From the NCBI RefSeq assembly GCF_024979255.1, contig NZ_JANLCN010000007.1, forward strand, positions 162,248 through 226,247: 64,000 nucleotides of DNA. The letters are read 5' to 3'. Source of the stretch: Herbiconiux moechotypicola (GTDB lineage Bacteria; Actinomycetota; Actinomycetes; Actinomycetales; Microbacteriaceae). Made by a program: the position numbers and the translations under genes. The notes below the pieces were generated by a model that saw only the letters and a program-made list of their open reading frames with translations, did no database searches and was not told the DNA's origin. Shown in pieces: positions 55,139-63,988 of the stretch (position 1 is the stretch's first letter; every line of letters begins with the position of its first letter).

Positions 55139-55398
55139 CGACCCCCGCGAGCGTCGCGCAGACGGCGACGGGTGCTCAGCACGAGCAGGATGATCATGAA
55201 CACCAGACCGATGGGCAGACCGAACAGCGGCAGCAGGATGATGGTGCGCCAGATGCTGCTGTCGAAGTCGCGCACCCCCACGAGGGTGGCGATGATGATC
55301 GCCAGAAACGCGAGCACCGACAGACCGATCGCCGACGCTACCATGAACGCCAGAGTGCGTTCGGCGCGGCTCGAGGGCGTCTTCTCTGCGTCAGTCAC
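55135..55398 (-). CDS. Small two-helix membrane protein
   Basis: An 87-residue protein with membrane helices at about 17-41 and 51-74 and a basic C-terminus (STRRRLRDARGGR). No family is known to me. GTG start at 55398. Overlaps the following helicase-associated gene by 4 bases and is divergent from the cold-shock-domain gene at 55476. Confidence 0.75.
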   Translation of the reverse strand: MTDAEKTPSSRAERTLAFMVASAIGLSVLAFLAIIIATLVGVRDFDSSIWRTIILLPLFGLPIGLVFMIILLVLSTRRRLRDARGGR

Positions 55399-55475
55399 GA
55401 CACCAAGGATACGGGCACCGGTACGATGGATGCGCCGCGAGCGGTATTCGCGGCGATTACCTGAGGAGATTCACG

Positions 55476-55856
55476 ATGCCCACCGGCAAGGTCAAGTTCT
55501 ACGACGAGGAGAAGGGCTTCGGGTTCATCCAGACGGATGATGGCCAAGAGGTCTTCCTGCACGCGTCCGCTCTGCCCGCCGGCGCGTCGGTGAAGAGCGG
55601 CACCCGGCTCGAGTTCGGCATCGCCGACGGCAAGCGCGGAGCGCAGGCGCTGTCAGTGCGGGTGCTCGAGGCTCCGCCCAGCATGGTCAAGCTCTCGCGC
55701 AAGCCCGCCGACGACATGGCCGTCATCGTCGAAGACCTGGTGAAGGTGCTCGACTCCATCGGCGCGGGCCTCAAGCGCGGCCGCTACCCCGACAACGCGC
55801 ACAGCCGCAAGATCGCCGCGCTGCTGCGCCGCGTCGCCGACGAGCTGGACGCGTAG
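55476..55856 (+). CDS. Cold-shock-domain protein with C-terminal extension
   Basis: A 126-residue protein. Residues 1-65 are a cold-shock domain with RNP1 'KGFGFIQTD' and RNP2 'VFLHASAL'. Residues 70-126 form an extra helical region ('DDMAVIVEDLVKVLDSIGAGLKRGRYPDNAHSRKIAALLRRVADELDA') found in actinobacterial forms. ATG at 55476 with a GAGGAG site about 10 bases upstream. Its stop shares one base with the DUF3027 GTG start, so the two are coupled. Confidence 0.93.
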   Translation: MPTGKVKFYDEEKGFGFIQTDDGQEVFLHASALPAGASVKSGTRLEFGIADGKRGAQALSVRVLEAPPSMVKLSRKPADDMAVIVEDLVKVLDSIGAGLKRGRYPDNAHSRKIAALLRRVADELDA

Positions 55857-56767
55857 TGGGCTCGGAGGCCGAGCCCGCTGCGGGTGCCGACGCGCCCGAG
55901 GGCGCGGCCGAACTGGTCGCGGGCGAGGCTGGCGAGGCCGGGACCGCCGAGGAAGTGGTCGAGGTGGTCGAGGCTGAGGCGGTCGTTGAGGTCGTTGAGG
56001 CTGAGGCGGTTGTCGAGGTCGTTGAAGTCGTCGCGGCTGTCGAGGTGGTCGATGAGGCCGAGGCGGATGCTGAGGTCGAGGCCGTCGAGGTGGCGCCGGT
56101 CGTCGACGAGGTGCTGCTCGCATCCGTCGACCTGGCCAGGGCAGCTCTGCTCGAGATCACGCCTGCCGCCACGGTCGGCGAGGTCGTGGGTTCGATCGCC
56201 GAGGCCGACCACGTGCTGAGTCTGCACTTCGCTTCGAAGCTCGCCGGCTACCCGGGCTGGCACTGGACGGTGACGCTCGCCCGCGTCGATGAGCAGACCG
56301 AGCCCACCGTGCTCGAAGTGGAGATGCTCCCGGGCGAGGCCTCGCTCGTGGCGCCCGACTGGGTGCCGTGGTCGGAGCGTCTCGCCGAGTACCAGCTCGC
56401 CCAGGAGCTCGCCGCCGCGATCGCCGCTGCCGAGGCCGAGGCCGGCGACGACGAGGACTCGGACGAGGACGACGATTCGGATGAGGATGACGACGAGTCG
56501 GATGAGGGAGACGAGTCCGATGACGACGAGGACTCGGATGATGACGAGGACTCGGATGACGACTCCGACGAGGACGACGACGACGACTCCGATGAGGATG
56601 ACGACGACTCAGACGACGACGACGGCTTCGACGAGGACGACCTCGACGACGAGTCGACCGACCTCGACGATCACGTCACCGACGACGACGAGCTGACCGG
56701 CGACTCCGACTCGGACTCGGAAGACGACGACGACCCGCACGCCGAGGGCCCGCAAGACCTCCGCTAG
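55856..56767 (+). CDS. DUF3027 protein with repetitive Val/Glu and acidic regions
   Basis: A 303-residue protein. The DUF3027 core lies at about 83-180 ('VLLASVDLARAALLEITPAATVGEVVGSIAEADHVLSLHFASKLAGYPGWHWTVTLAR', 'LPGEASLVAPDWVPWSERLAEY'). It is preceded by repeats of EVVEVVEAEA (residues 33-63, DNA 55952-56044) and followed by a tail of almost only Asp, Glu and Ser (about 197-294, DNA 56444-56738). The function of the family is unknown. The acidic tail could bind basic proteins, metals or nucleic-acid-binding partners such as the coupled cold-shock-domain protein (inference). GTG start at 55856, coupled to the upstream gene. Confidence 0.88.
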   Translation: MGSEAEPAAGADAPEGAAELVAGEAGEAGTAEEVVEVVEAEAVVEVVEAEAVVEVVEVVAAVEVVDEAEADAEVEAVEVAPVVDEVLLASVDLARAALLEITPAATVGEVVGSIAEADHVLSLHFASKLAGYPGWHWTVTLARVDEQTEPTVLEVEMLPGEASLVAPDWVPWSERLAEYQLAQELAAAIAAAEAEAGDDEDSDEDDDSDEDDDESDEGDESDDDEDSDDDEDSDDDSDEDDDDDSDEDDDDSDDDDGFDEDDLDDESTDLDDHVTDDDELTGDSDSDSEDDDDPHAEGPQDLR

Positions 56768-56785
56768 CGACCACTCGGTTCCGTA

Positions 56786-56842
56786 ACGCAAGAATCGCGC
56801 CCACCGACGCCCATACGGGCTTGGTGGGCGCGATTCTTGCGT
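56786..56842. terminator. Bidirectional terminator between DUF3027 gene and serC
   Basis: A 20-bp perfect stem (56786-56805 with 56823-56842) with a 17-base loop that can itself pair GCCC with GGGC. It sits midway between two convergent stop codons. Confidence 0.9.
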
Positions 56843-56865
56843 GAGCGAACGCGAGCGCCGGCCGT

Positions 56866-58776
<1,911 letters not shown>

Positions 58777-58789
58777 CCTGATCGCGCTC

Positions 58790-58990
58790 TCTCAGGCGTT
58801 ACGGAATTGTTAAAAAGACCGCCGGGGAAAGTGACAAAGCGGTAGCGCTCCCGTATCCTCGAACGAGTTCACCCGCCAACCCACGGCGATGAACCCGGGC
58901 TGAGACACCTCGATTCCCGTCTCTCGGCCGCAGAACCAGCACGCTGAATCACGTGTGGACGGGAAGCAGTCCCTAGCTGCGAGAGGTGCC
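58790..58990 (+). ncRNA. Structured leader, candidate c-di-AMP (ydaO/yuaA) riboswitch
   Basis: The 226-base gap before the NlpC/P60 gene has no gene and can fold: CTCCCGT (58848-58854) with ACGGGA (58959-58964) closes a multibranch region. Inside, CTGAGAC pairs with GTCTCTCGG around an ACC-rich loop. Actinobacterial c-di-AMP riboswitches usually control wall hydrolases, including NlpC/P60 proteins. The identity is a guess from position and shape. Confidence 0.5.
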
Positions 58991-59002
58991 GGAGGACGAA
59001 TC

Positions 59003-59920
59003 TTGGCCCTAGACGGCGAATCGCTCGACACCGAGCAGAGCACCACCCGACCCGACCCTGCCGCCCCCGCAACGCGCCGCGAACTGCGCATGCGCGAGGC
59101 GGCCGCCACCCCGGCCGTGCGCCGTACCGACCTGGCCGTGGCCTCGGGCGCAGCTGCCCGCACCGCCGGCCCGTCGAAGGCTCTCGCGGTCGCCGCGAGG
59201 CCGGCCGCCAAGCCCCGCTTCAAGCGCCCCACGAAGAAGGGTGCGCTGAGCGCGGTCGTCATGACCTTCGCCGCAGCCCTCATCGCCACCATGGCCCTCC
59301 CCGCCTACGCGTTCGGCGGCGGCGGCAACTTCGACGCCGGAGTCGCCTCCGAGGCCACCATCACCGGTGAGCAGACCCTCGTGGTGCCCGATGCCTCGGC
59401 CGCCCTGGCCGTGAGCCGCGACAACTACAAGGCCCCCACCGCCGAAGAGCTCGCCGCCGCCCGCGAGGCCGCTGCAGCCGCCGTGCGGGCCACCGAGGCC
59501 GCCGCTGCGGCCGCTGCCTCGGCCTCGGCGAAGAGCGCCGTCACCGGTGGAGCCTTCACCGTGAACCCGCCGTCGGGTGCCTACAGCGGCGCCGCGATCG
59601 TGGAGTTCGCCGAGCAGTTCGTGGGCAAGGTGCCCTACGGTTCCGGCGCGAGCCCCGACACGAGCTTCGGATGCGACGGCCTCACGCAGTACGTGTTCGG
59701 CCAGTTCGGCATCTACCTGCCGCGCACCGTGAGCAACCAGGCCGCCATGGGCATCCCGATCTCCCCGGCCGACGCGCAGGCGGGTGACCTCATCATCTGG
59801 CCCATCGGTCACGTGGGGATTTATGACGGAGCCGGCGGCTCGATCGACTCGCCCGACTGGGGTCGTTACGTGGAGCACCGGCCGCTCTGGGGCAGCTACT
59901 ACTTCGTCCGGATCGTGTAA
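59003..59920 (+). CDS. NlpC/P60 family peptidoglycan hydrolase
   Basis: A 305-residue protein that probably cuts peptide bonds in peptidoglycan. After a disordered Ala/Arg-rich lead, a signal-anchor helix lies at about 80-104. An Ala/Glu helical linker follows, and the NlpC/P60 domain starts at about 195. Its catalytic Cys224 is in 'TSFGCDGLTQYVFGQFG' and His270 in 'WPIGHVGIYDG'. The start is TTG at 59003 with GGAGGA nine bases upstream. It is preceded by a long leader and followed by a strong terminator. Confidence 0.85.
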   Translation: MALDGESLDTEQSTTRPDPAAPATRRELRMREAAATPAVRRTDLAVASGAAARTAGPSKALAVAARPAAKPRFKRPTKKGALSAVVMTFAAALIATMALPAYAFGGGGNFDAGVASEATITGEQTLVVPDASAALAVSRDNYKAPTAEELAAAREAAAAAVRATEAAAAAAASASAKSAVTGGAFTVNPPSGAYSGAAIVEFAEQFVGKVPYGSGASPDTSFGCDGLTQYVFGQFGIYLPRTVSNQAAMGIPISPADAQAGDLIIWPIGHVGIYDGAGGSIDSPDWGRYVEHRPLWGSYYFVRIV

Positions 59921-59940
59921 ACACTTCGTTACCGGCACAT

Positions 59941-59976
59941 GAAACGGCGCGCCCCGCTTAGGTGGCGCGCCGTTTC
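59941..59976 (+). terminator. Terminator after the NlpC/P60 gene
   Basis: A 13-bp perfect stem (59941-59953 with 59964-59976), a 10-base loop, then CTGTCGT. Confidence 0.85.
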
Positions 59977-60022
59977 TGTCGTACTCTGAGGCTCTGATCG
60001 ATCCGAGAAACCGGAGAGCCTG

Positions 60023-60142
60023 ATGACCGAGCGAGAGAGCGTCCGCACCACGGACAGCCTTCTTTTGCTCGTGCGCAGGCACACGAGCGGTCTCAGTCAG
60101 AGCCAGATAACTGGTCTCCTGAGCAAGGCGCTGTCATTGTGA
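60023..60142 (+). CDS. Possible small protein of 39 residues
   Basis: ATG at 60023 with a GGAGAG site 5 bases upstream encodes a Ser/Leu/Arg-rich 39-residue peptide ending 'GLLSKALSL'. The stop TGA (60140-60142) falls on the hairpin of a strong U-tract terminator. The gene could equally be part of a small RNA. No family is known to me. Confidence 0.45.
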   Translation: MTERESVRTTDSLLLLVRRHTSGLSQSQITGLLSKALSL

Positions 60143-60155
60143 CGGCGCCTTTTTT
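60125..60155 (+). terminator. U-tract terminator
   Basis: A 12-bp stem (60125-60136 with 60140-60151, one G-T pair), 3-base loop, then T run ending at 60155. This is a classical rho-independent terminator, rare in this GC-rich window. Confidence 0.93.
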
Positions 60156-60241
60156 GTTGCCCGCGCGAGCTCCGCATCCTGGATCGACCGGTGTGTCATC
60201 GAACACCTGCAAGCCGTGCAGGTGTCTTCGAAAGGGAGAAC

Positions 60242-60739
60242 ATGCGAACACTGGTACTCAACGCAGGATATGAACCGCTCGGCGTCGTGTCGTTCAAGCG
60301 GGCCCTCGTGCTGGTCTTGAACGACAAGGCACGTGTGCTGGCGAGCGACGACGCTCATCCGGTCTTCGGAATCTCGAGCGCCTTCGATCGGCCGGCGGTC
60401 ATCCTGCTCACCCGCTACGTGAAGGTGCCGACGAACCGGATGCTGCCGGTCTCGCGCCGGGGCGTGCTGCGCCGCGACGGGCAGCGCTGCGGGTATTGCG
60501 GGGCGTCGGCCACCACCATCGACCACGTGCAGCCCCGCTCGCGCGGCGGCAAGGACACCTGGGAGAACCTGGTGGCGTGCTGCCTGCGCTGCAACAACAT
60601 CAAGGGCGACCGCACGCCGGAGGAGATGGGGTGGGCGCTGCGCATGACGCCGCGCATGCCGCACCAGTCCGGATGGACGGTGAAGGGCGCGGAGAAGACC
60701 GAGCCGCAGTGGGAGAGCTTCCTGCCGATGGCGGCGTAG
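60242..60739 (+). CDS. HNH endonuclease
   Basis: A 165-residue protein. The C-terminal HNH motif has zinc Cys pairs 'CGYCGAS' and 'CCLRCNN', and 'TTIDHVQPRSRGGKDTWENLVACC' (the HNH His/Asn residues). The N-terminal 80 residues ('MRTLVLNAGYEPLGVVSFKRALVLVLNDKARVL') are a conserved extra domain of the HNH family found across actinobacteria. ATG at 60242 has GGGAGAA upstream. It probably cuts nucleic acid, but the biological role of this widespread family is unclear. Confidence 0.9.
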   Translation: MRTLVLNAGYEPLGVVSFKRALVLVLNDKARVLASDDAHPVFGISSAFDRPAVILLTRYVKVPTNRMLPVSRRGVLRRDGQRCGYCGASATTIDHVQPRSRGGKDTWENLVACCLRCNNIKGDRTPEEMGWALRMTPRMPHQSGWTVKGAEKTEPQWESFLPMAA

Positions 60740-60764
60740 CACGGCCGCTAGACTTGGGCGGTCA

Positions 60765-60836
60765 GCCTCTGTAGCTCAATGGAAGAGCAGTTCCGTCCTA
60801 AGGAAAGGGTTGGGGGTTCGAGTCCCTCCAGGGGCA
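60765..60836 (+). tRNA. tRNA-Arg (anticodon CCT)
   Basis: Acceptor GCCTCTG (60765-60771) pairs with CAGGGGC (60829-60835, one G-T pair), discriminator A at 60836. D-arm GCTC/GAGC; the anticodon loop GTCCTAA has CCT at 60797-60799; the T-arm has GGGTTCGAGTCCC. TAGACT at 60749-60754 may be its minus-10. Its 3' end is a likely integration site for the island that follows. Confidence 0.95.
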
Positions 60837-60907
60837 CCGTTTTGCGAGGTCTCAGATCCCAGTAATCACGCGGGTCTGGGGCCCTTCTCCTTCTCTCGGT
60901 TACGGCG

Positions 60908-60929
60908 TTTGCCCACACTTTGCCCACAC
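60908..60929. repeat. Tandem 11-bp repeat near tRNA-Arg
   Basis: TTTGCCCACAC occurs at 60908-60918 and again at 60919-60929. It lies 71 bases after the tRNA and might be an integrase arm-type site (inference). Confidence 0.7.
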
Positions 60930-60961
60930 TTTTCCGGCGTCGCAAATAGCGGGTCGCCAAA

Positions 60962-60983
60962 ACCGTACCATTATTGGTACGGT
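60962..60983. promoter_or_regulatory. Palindromic operator before the abiE operon
   Basis: ACCGTACC (60962-60969) and GGTACGGT (60976-60983) are perfect inverted 8-mers around ATTATT, 20 bases before the AbiEi start. Negative autoregulation by the antitoxin on inverted repeats is known for AbiE systems. Confidence 0.7.
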
Positions 60984-61003
60984 AATGGCGGAAAGGTGAG
61001 CGA

Positions 61004-61537
61004 ATGGGTTATCGCCAGGATCTGTGGGAGATCGCCGCGTCGCGCAACGGTGTGGTGACCCTTGCCGAGGCCGAGGATGCAGGTGTGCCCGCAGTCGAGG
61101 TGCGGAAGCTTGCTGCTCGTGGCGCGCTGCACGCTTACGGGCAGGGCGTCTATGGGCACCGCGACGTGCCGAAGACGCCGTTCGCTCAGCCGACGATCGC
61201 CGTGGCTCTAGCGGGCGAGGGGGCATTCTTGCACCGCGAGTCCGTTCTCGATCTTTTCGGCTTCGGCCAGTTCAACCCACCGAAAGTGCGTGTGGGGACT
61301 CGGCGTCGGGTGAGGCGCGCTCTGCCGGACTGGATGGAGCTGGAGAGCCGACCTGACTTGCTCGACGAGGATCTCACTACCTACGAGGGCGTCGTGGCGA
61401 CAACCGTTCGGCGGGCGCTTGAGGACATGCGGGATCGGATGCCGCCCGACAGGTGGGAAGCTCTGGTCGACGCTGCGCTCAGGAGGGAGCTGATCGGCGA
61501 GCGTGAGGCCACTCCGTGGAAGGCCGCCTCGGCATGA
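61004..61537 (+). CDS. abiEi: AbiEi-type antitoxin
   Basis: A 177-residue type IV antitoxin. Residues 1-60 form a winged-helix domain ('DLWEIAASRNGVVTLAEAEDAGVPAVEVRKLAARGALHAYGQGVYGHRDVP') for operator binding. The rest is the AbiEi C-terminal domain ('YEGVVATTVRRALEDMRDRMPPDRWEALVDAALRR'), which counters the toxin. ATG at 61004 follows GAAAGG. The stop overlaps the toxin start by ATGA. Confidence 0.9.
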   Translation: MGYRQDLWEIAASRNGVVTLAEAEDAGVPAVEVRKLAARGALHAYGQGVYGHRDVPKTPFAQPTIAVALAGEGAFLHRESVLDLFGFGQFNPPKVRVGTRRRVRRALPDWMELESRPDLLDEDLTTYEGVVATTVRRALEDMRDRMPPDRWEALVDAALRRELIGEREATPWKAASA

Positions 61538-62466
61538 ATGAGGTCACGCCACCGCTGAACGTCACACAGCTCAACGATCGGCTCGCGCAGGTCGCGGCGG
61601 CGTTGGACATCCCCGTCGCGCGAGCACGGGTGATGCTGTGCACGCTGATCGTGTCGCAGATGCTTCCTGATGCTGTCGCGGTCAAGGGCGGAATGGGTGT
61701 GAAGTTACGACTGGGGGAGCGGGGGACCCGGGCCACCTCCGATCTCGATGTCTCCACGCGAGTCCGCGGCGAAGAGTTCGAGCAAACATTCCGCGCCCGT
61801 CTGGCTGAGGGGTGGGGAAGCGTCCCAGCCTCGAAAGGCGAGCTGCGGCGGAGTCTGCATGCACCGGATCGTGTCGCGTTCACCGCGACCGTGCGGGCAG
61901 TGAAGCTCCATGATCCTGGGCTCGCCCGCCCGGAGTATGTGATGCATCCATATCGAGTGTCGATCGCGTTCCTCGGCAACGCGTGGGGCGCGCTCGACGT
62001 GGAGGTCTCTGACCCAGAAGTCGATCCGTATCCGCACGCGGCGATGGAGATCGACGGGGGACTGGTGCAATTCGGCGCCTACTTTGGATTCGGTGAGCTC
62101 CAGCCAGTCGAGATGGTCGAGTTGGAGTACCAGATCGCGCAAAAGATCCATGCCGTCACCGACCCCGCCTACGTGCGGGCACACGACCTGGTCGACCTCC
62201 AGCTGCTCTGGAACGTGGGCCCCGATTTGCCGAGCCTGAATAGCCTCTGCGTACGCACGTTCGATTGGCGACGACAGCAAGCTTGGCCGCCGCTTCCCGT
62301 GCGGCCCATGGGCGGATGGGAGCTCGCCTACTCCGACGCGCGCGCGGAAACCGAGGTCGACGGCCGGACGCCGGTGCTGTCGGATGTCAACGCTGCGCGC
62401 GAGTGGCTGCGTCAGATTATCCACGTCATTGAGTCATCGACTGACGGCGTCACTAAGGACGCTTGA
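61534..62466 (+). CDS. abiEii: AbiEii nucleotidyltransferase toxin
   Basis: A 310-residue toxin of the AbiEii/MenT family that transfers nucleotides to tRNA or similar acceptors. The nucleotidyltransferase core is 'VAVKGGMGVKLRLGERGTRATSDLDV' (about residues 48-73), with Gly-Gly and the D-x-D pair. Later 'EYQIAQKIHAVTDPAYVRAHDLVDLQLLW' is the family's helical signature with a conserved Lys/His. ATG at 61534 (ATGA overlap) is preferred to GTG at 61516. It probably arrests growth when phage infection or loss of the antitoxin frees it. The operon is followed by the integrase on the other strand. Confidence 0.9.
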   Translation: MNEVTPPLNVTQLNDRLAQVAAALDIPVARARVMLCTLIVSQMLPDAVAVKGGMGVKLRLGERGTRATSDLDVSTRVRGEEFEQTFRARLAEGWGSVPASKGELRRSLHAPDRVAFTATVRAVKLHDPGLARPEYVMHPYRVSIAFLGNAWGALDVEVSDPEVDPYPHAAMEIDGGLVQFGAYFGFGELQPVEMVELEYQIAQKIHAVTDPAYVRAHDLVDLQLLWNVGPDLPSLNSLCVRTFDWRRQQAWPPLPVRPMGGWELAYSDARAETEVDGRTPVLSDVNAAREWLRQIIHVIESSTDGVTKDA

Positions 62467-62495
62467 TCTGGCACCCCGCGCAGCCGTGGGCGTCG

Positions 62496-63614
62496 CTACG
62501 CCAGGTTGATCGCCCAGCTCTTGCCGACGCTCGCTTCGCGTGCTGCGTCCTGCATCTTGGCGGCCACCATCTCGAGGTCGTCGTCGAACAGATCGCCGTA
62601 GGTGTCGAGAGTCATGGCGGCCGAGGCATGGCCGAGCATCCGCTGGACAGCCTTCACGTTCGCGCCGCTGCTGATCGCAAGCGACGCAGCCGTGTGTCGA
62701 AGGTCATGCGGGGTGAGGCTCGGGAAGTCGGGGTTGGCCTGTTGCGCTCGGCGGACAGCGTTCACGAACCATCCGTCGACCGAGTCCGGTGACTTCATGT
62801 GGAAGGTGCCGCCGCCGAACACGAGCTGCGTGGGTCCCTTGTCTGCGCACTGCTCGGCGAGGCCCGTGCTGAGCAGCTCCGGGTAGGGCACGGATCGGCG
62901 CTCATGCCCCTTGGTCGTACCGAGGTGGATAATGGCGCCAACCTTCACGGCGTTCTCCTCGACGTTCAGCCGGCGCCGGAGGAAGTTGATGTGCCGCACG
63001 CGCAGCGCGGTCGCCTCTCCCCACCGGACGCCCGTGTAGGCGAGGCAGAGCACGAGCGTCGGATGCGCCGACAGACCGGCGAGGGTGTGCACCTGGTCGT
63101 GGCTGAGGTAGACGCGATTCAGCTTCCCGGTCTTGCGGGGCAACTTCACTCCGCGCGCCGGGTTCCGAGGAAGGCGACGGTCGGTGACGGCCATGTCGAG
63201 GATGCCTGCGAGCACGCCGTGCGCCCGGATCACTACGGAGGCCGATCGACGGCCCGCAAGTTCGCTCACCCACACCTGCACCTCTGAGGGAACGATGGTG
63301 GAGATCTCGCGGTGCCCCCATCGCTCTGCCACGTGCACGCCCCATGCGACCTCGAGCGGCTTTGACGATGAGGGCTTCAGCACCAACTTCGAGCGAAGCC
63401 ACAGCGGAGCGAGGTCGCCGACCGAGACGCGAGCCAGAGCCGGATCGATGTAGTCGCCGGCCGCCTTCGACACCGTCACCGACGCGAGGAACAGCTCGGC
63501 CTCACGCTTGGTCTTGAAACCTCGCTTGTCGGTCTGAGCGTGATCCGGCTTCCGGTACCGCACGCGGTATCGCTTGCCTTGCGAGGTGCTGTACGGGGTC
63601 ACGCTGCCTGCCAT
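62496..63614 (-). CDS. int: Tyrosine recombinase (integrase)
   Basis: A 372-residue integrase. The N-terminal arm-binding domain (1-60, 'GKRYRVRYRKPDHAQTDKRGFKTKREAELFLASV') is followed by a SAM-like core-binding domain. The catalytic domain has Arg197 ('AYTGVRWGEATALRVRHI'), Lys235 ('TTKGHERRSVPYP'), His303-x-x-Arg306 ('TPHDLRHTAASLAI'), His329 ('MLGHASAAMT') and the nucleophile Tyr339 ('LDTYGDLFDD'). It is of the phage/ICE type usual at actinobacterial tRNA sites. ATG at 63614. It ends 30 bases from the abiEii stop, convergent. Confidence 0.95.
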   Translation of the reverse strand: MAGSVTPYSTSQGKRYRVRYRKPDHAQTDKRGFKTKREAELFLASVTVSKAAGDYIDPALARVSVGDLAPLWLRSKLVLKPSSSKPLEVAWGVHVAERWGHREISTIVPSEVQVWVSELAGRRSASVVIRAHGVLAGILDMAVTDRRLPRNPARGVKLPRKTGKLNRVYLSHDQVHTLAGLSAHPTLVLCLAYTGVRWGEATALRVRHINFLRRRLNVEENAVKVGAIIHLGTTKGHERRSVPYPELLSTGLAEQCADKGPTQLVFGGGTFHMKSPDSVDGWFVNAVRRAQQANPDFPSLTPHDLRHTAASLAISSGANVKAVQRMLGHASAAMTLDTYGDLFDDDLEMVAAKMQDAAREASVGKSWAINLA

Positions 63615-63798
63615 CTAGCCACCTCAACCTTCTCCGCCACCCGCGTCGCCGTGGTTCGCCGCTTATCCCTCCGGTCAATTCTGTAACGGACGGGCGACAT
63701 TAGAGCGTCGCTCGTAGGGGGCATGTTCTTGGCCCCCTGTACTGCATGGGATTAGGTTGCATGCGCGACTCCGGATCGAACCTCTGCGTTCGTGGGTA

Positions 63799-63837
63799 TT
63801 CCATTGCCTGTTCCTCGGGCGGGAATAGGCAATGGAA
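63799..63837. repeat. 16-bp inverted repeat downstream of the integrase start
   Basis: 63799-63814 and 63822-63837 are inverted copies with one mismatch and a 7-base loop. No gene covers the 386 bases from 63615 to the window end. Confidence 0.85.
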
Positions 63838-63888
63838 CGGTTTGTCCCTCTTCTCGCCTGCGCCACCGCCACTCCCGCACAGGGCGCG

Positions 63889-63937
63889 CTTCCCAACCTC
63901 CCCCAAACATCGTTGCTGTCTGACGGAGGTTGGGAAG
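63889..63937. repeat. 13-bp perfect inverted repeat
   Basis: CTTCCCAACCTCC (63889-63901) and GGAGGTTGGGAAG (63925-63937), loop of 23 bases. Confidence 0.85.
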
Positions 63938-63944
63938 TGTCGGC

Positions 63945-63988
63945 GGCGGTTGAAAACTGGACAGTTGTGGCGGTGAAAAGTGAACACT
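63945..63988 (+). mobile_element. Possible IS21-type end (imperfect direct repeats)
   Basis: 63945-63965 and 63969-63988 are similar direct copies containing TGAAAACTGGACAG and TGAAAAGTGAACAC. Such TGAAAA-CTGGACA blocks, repeated near a terminus, are a feature of IS21-family ends. No transposase is visible because the window stops here. Confidence 0.45.

Noticed and set aside
55952..56738. Repeats suggesting a CRISPR array
   Set aside because: They are short in-frame codon repeats for Val/Glu and Asp/Glu/Ser inside a DUF3027 gene, without spacers. No CRISPR array or cas gene was seen in the window.
63770..63810. GGTTCGATCC on the minus strand, resembling a tRNA T-loop (possible attR tRNA fragment)
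   Set aside because: The T stem does not pair beyond one base and no acceptor or anticodon stem is near; it does not match the tRNA-Arg 3' end either.
63675..63976. Short frames of 73-95 codons on both strands at the right edge
   Set aside because: They overlap strong inverted repeats and each other, with no ribosome sites or recognisable motifs.
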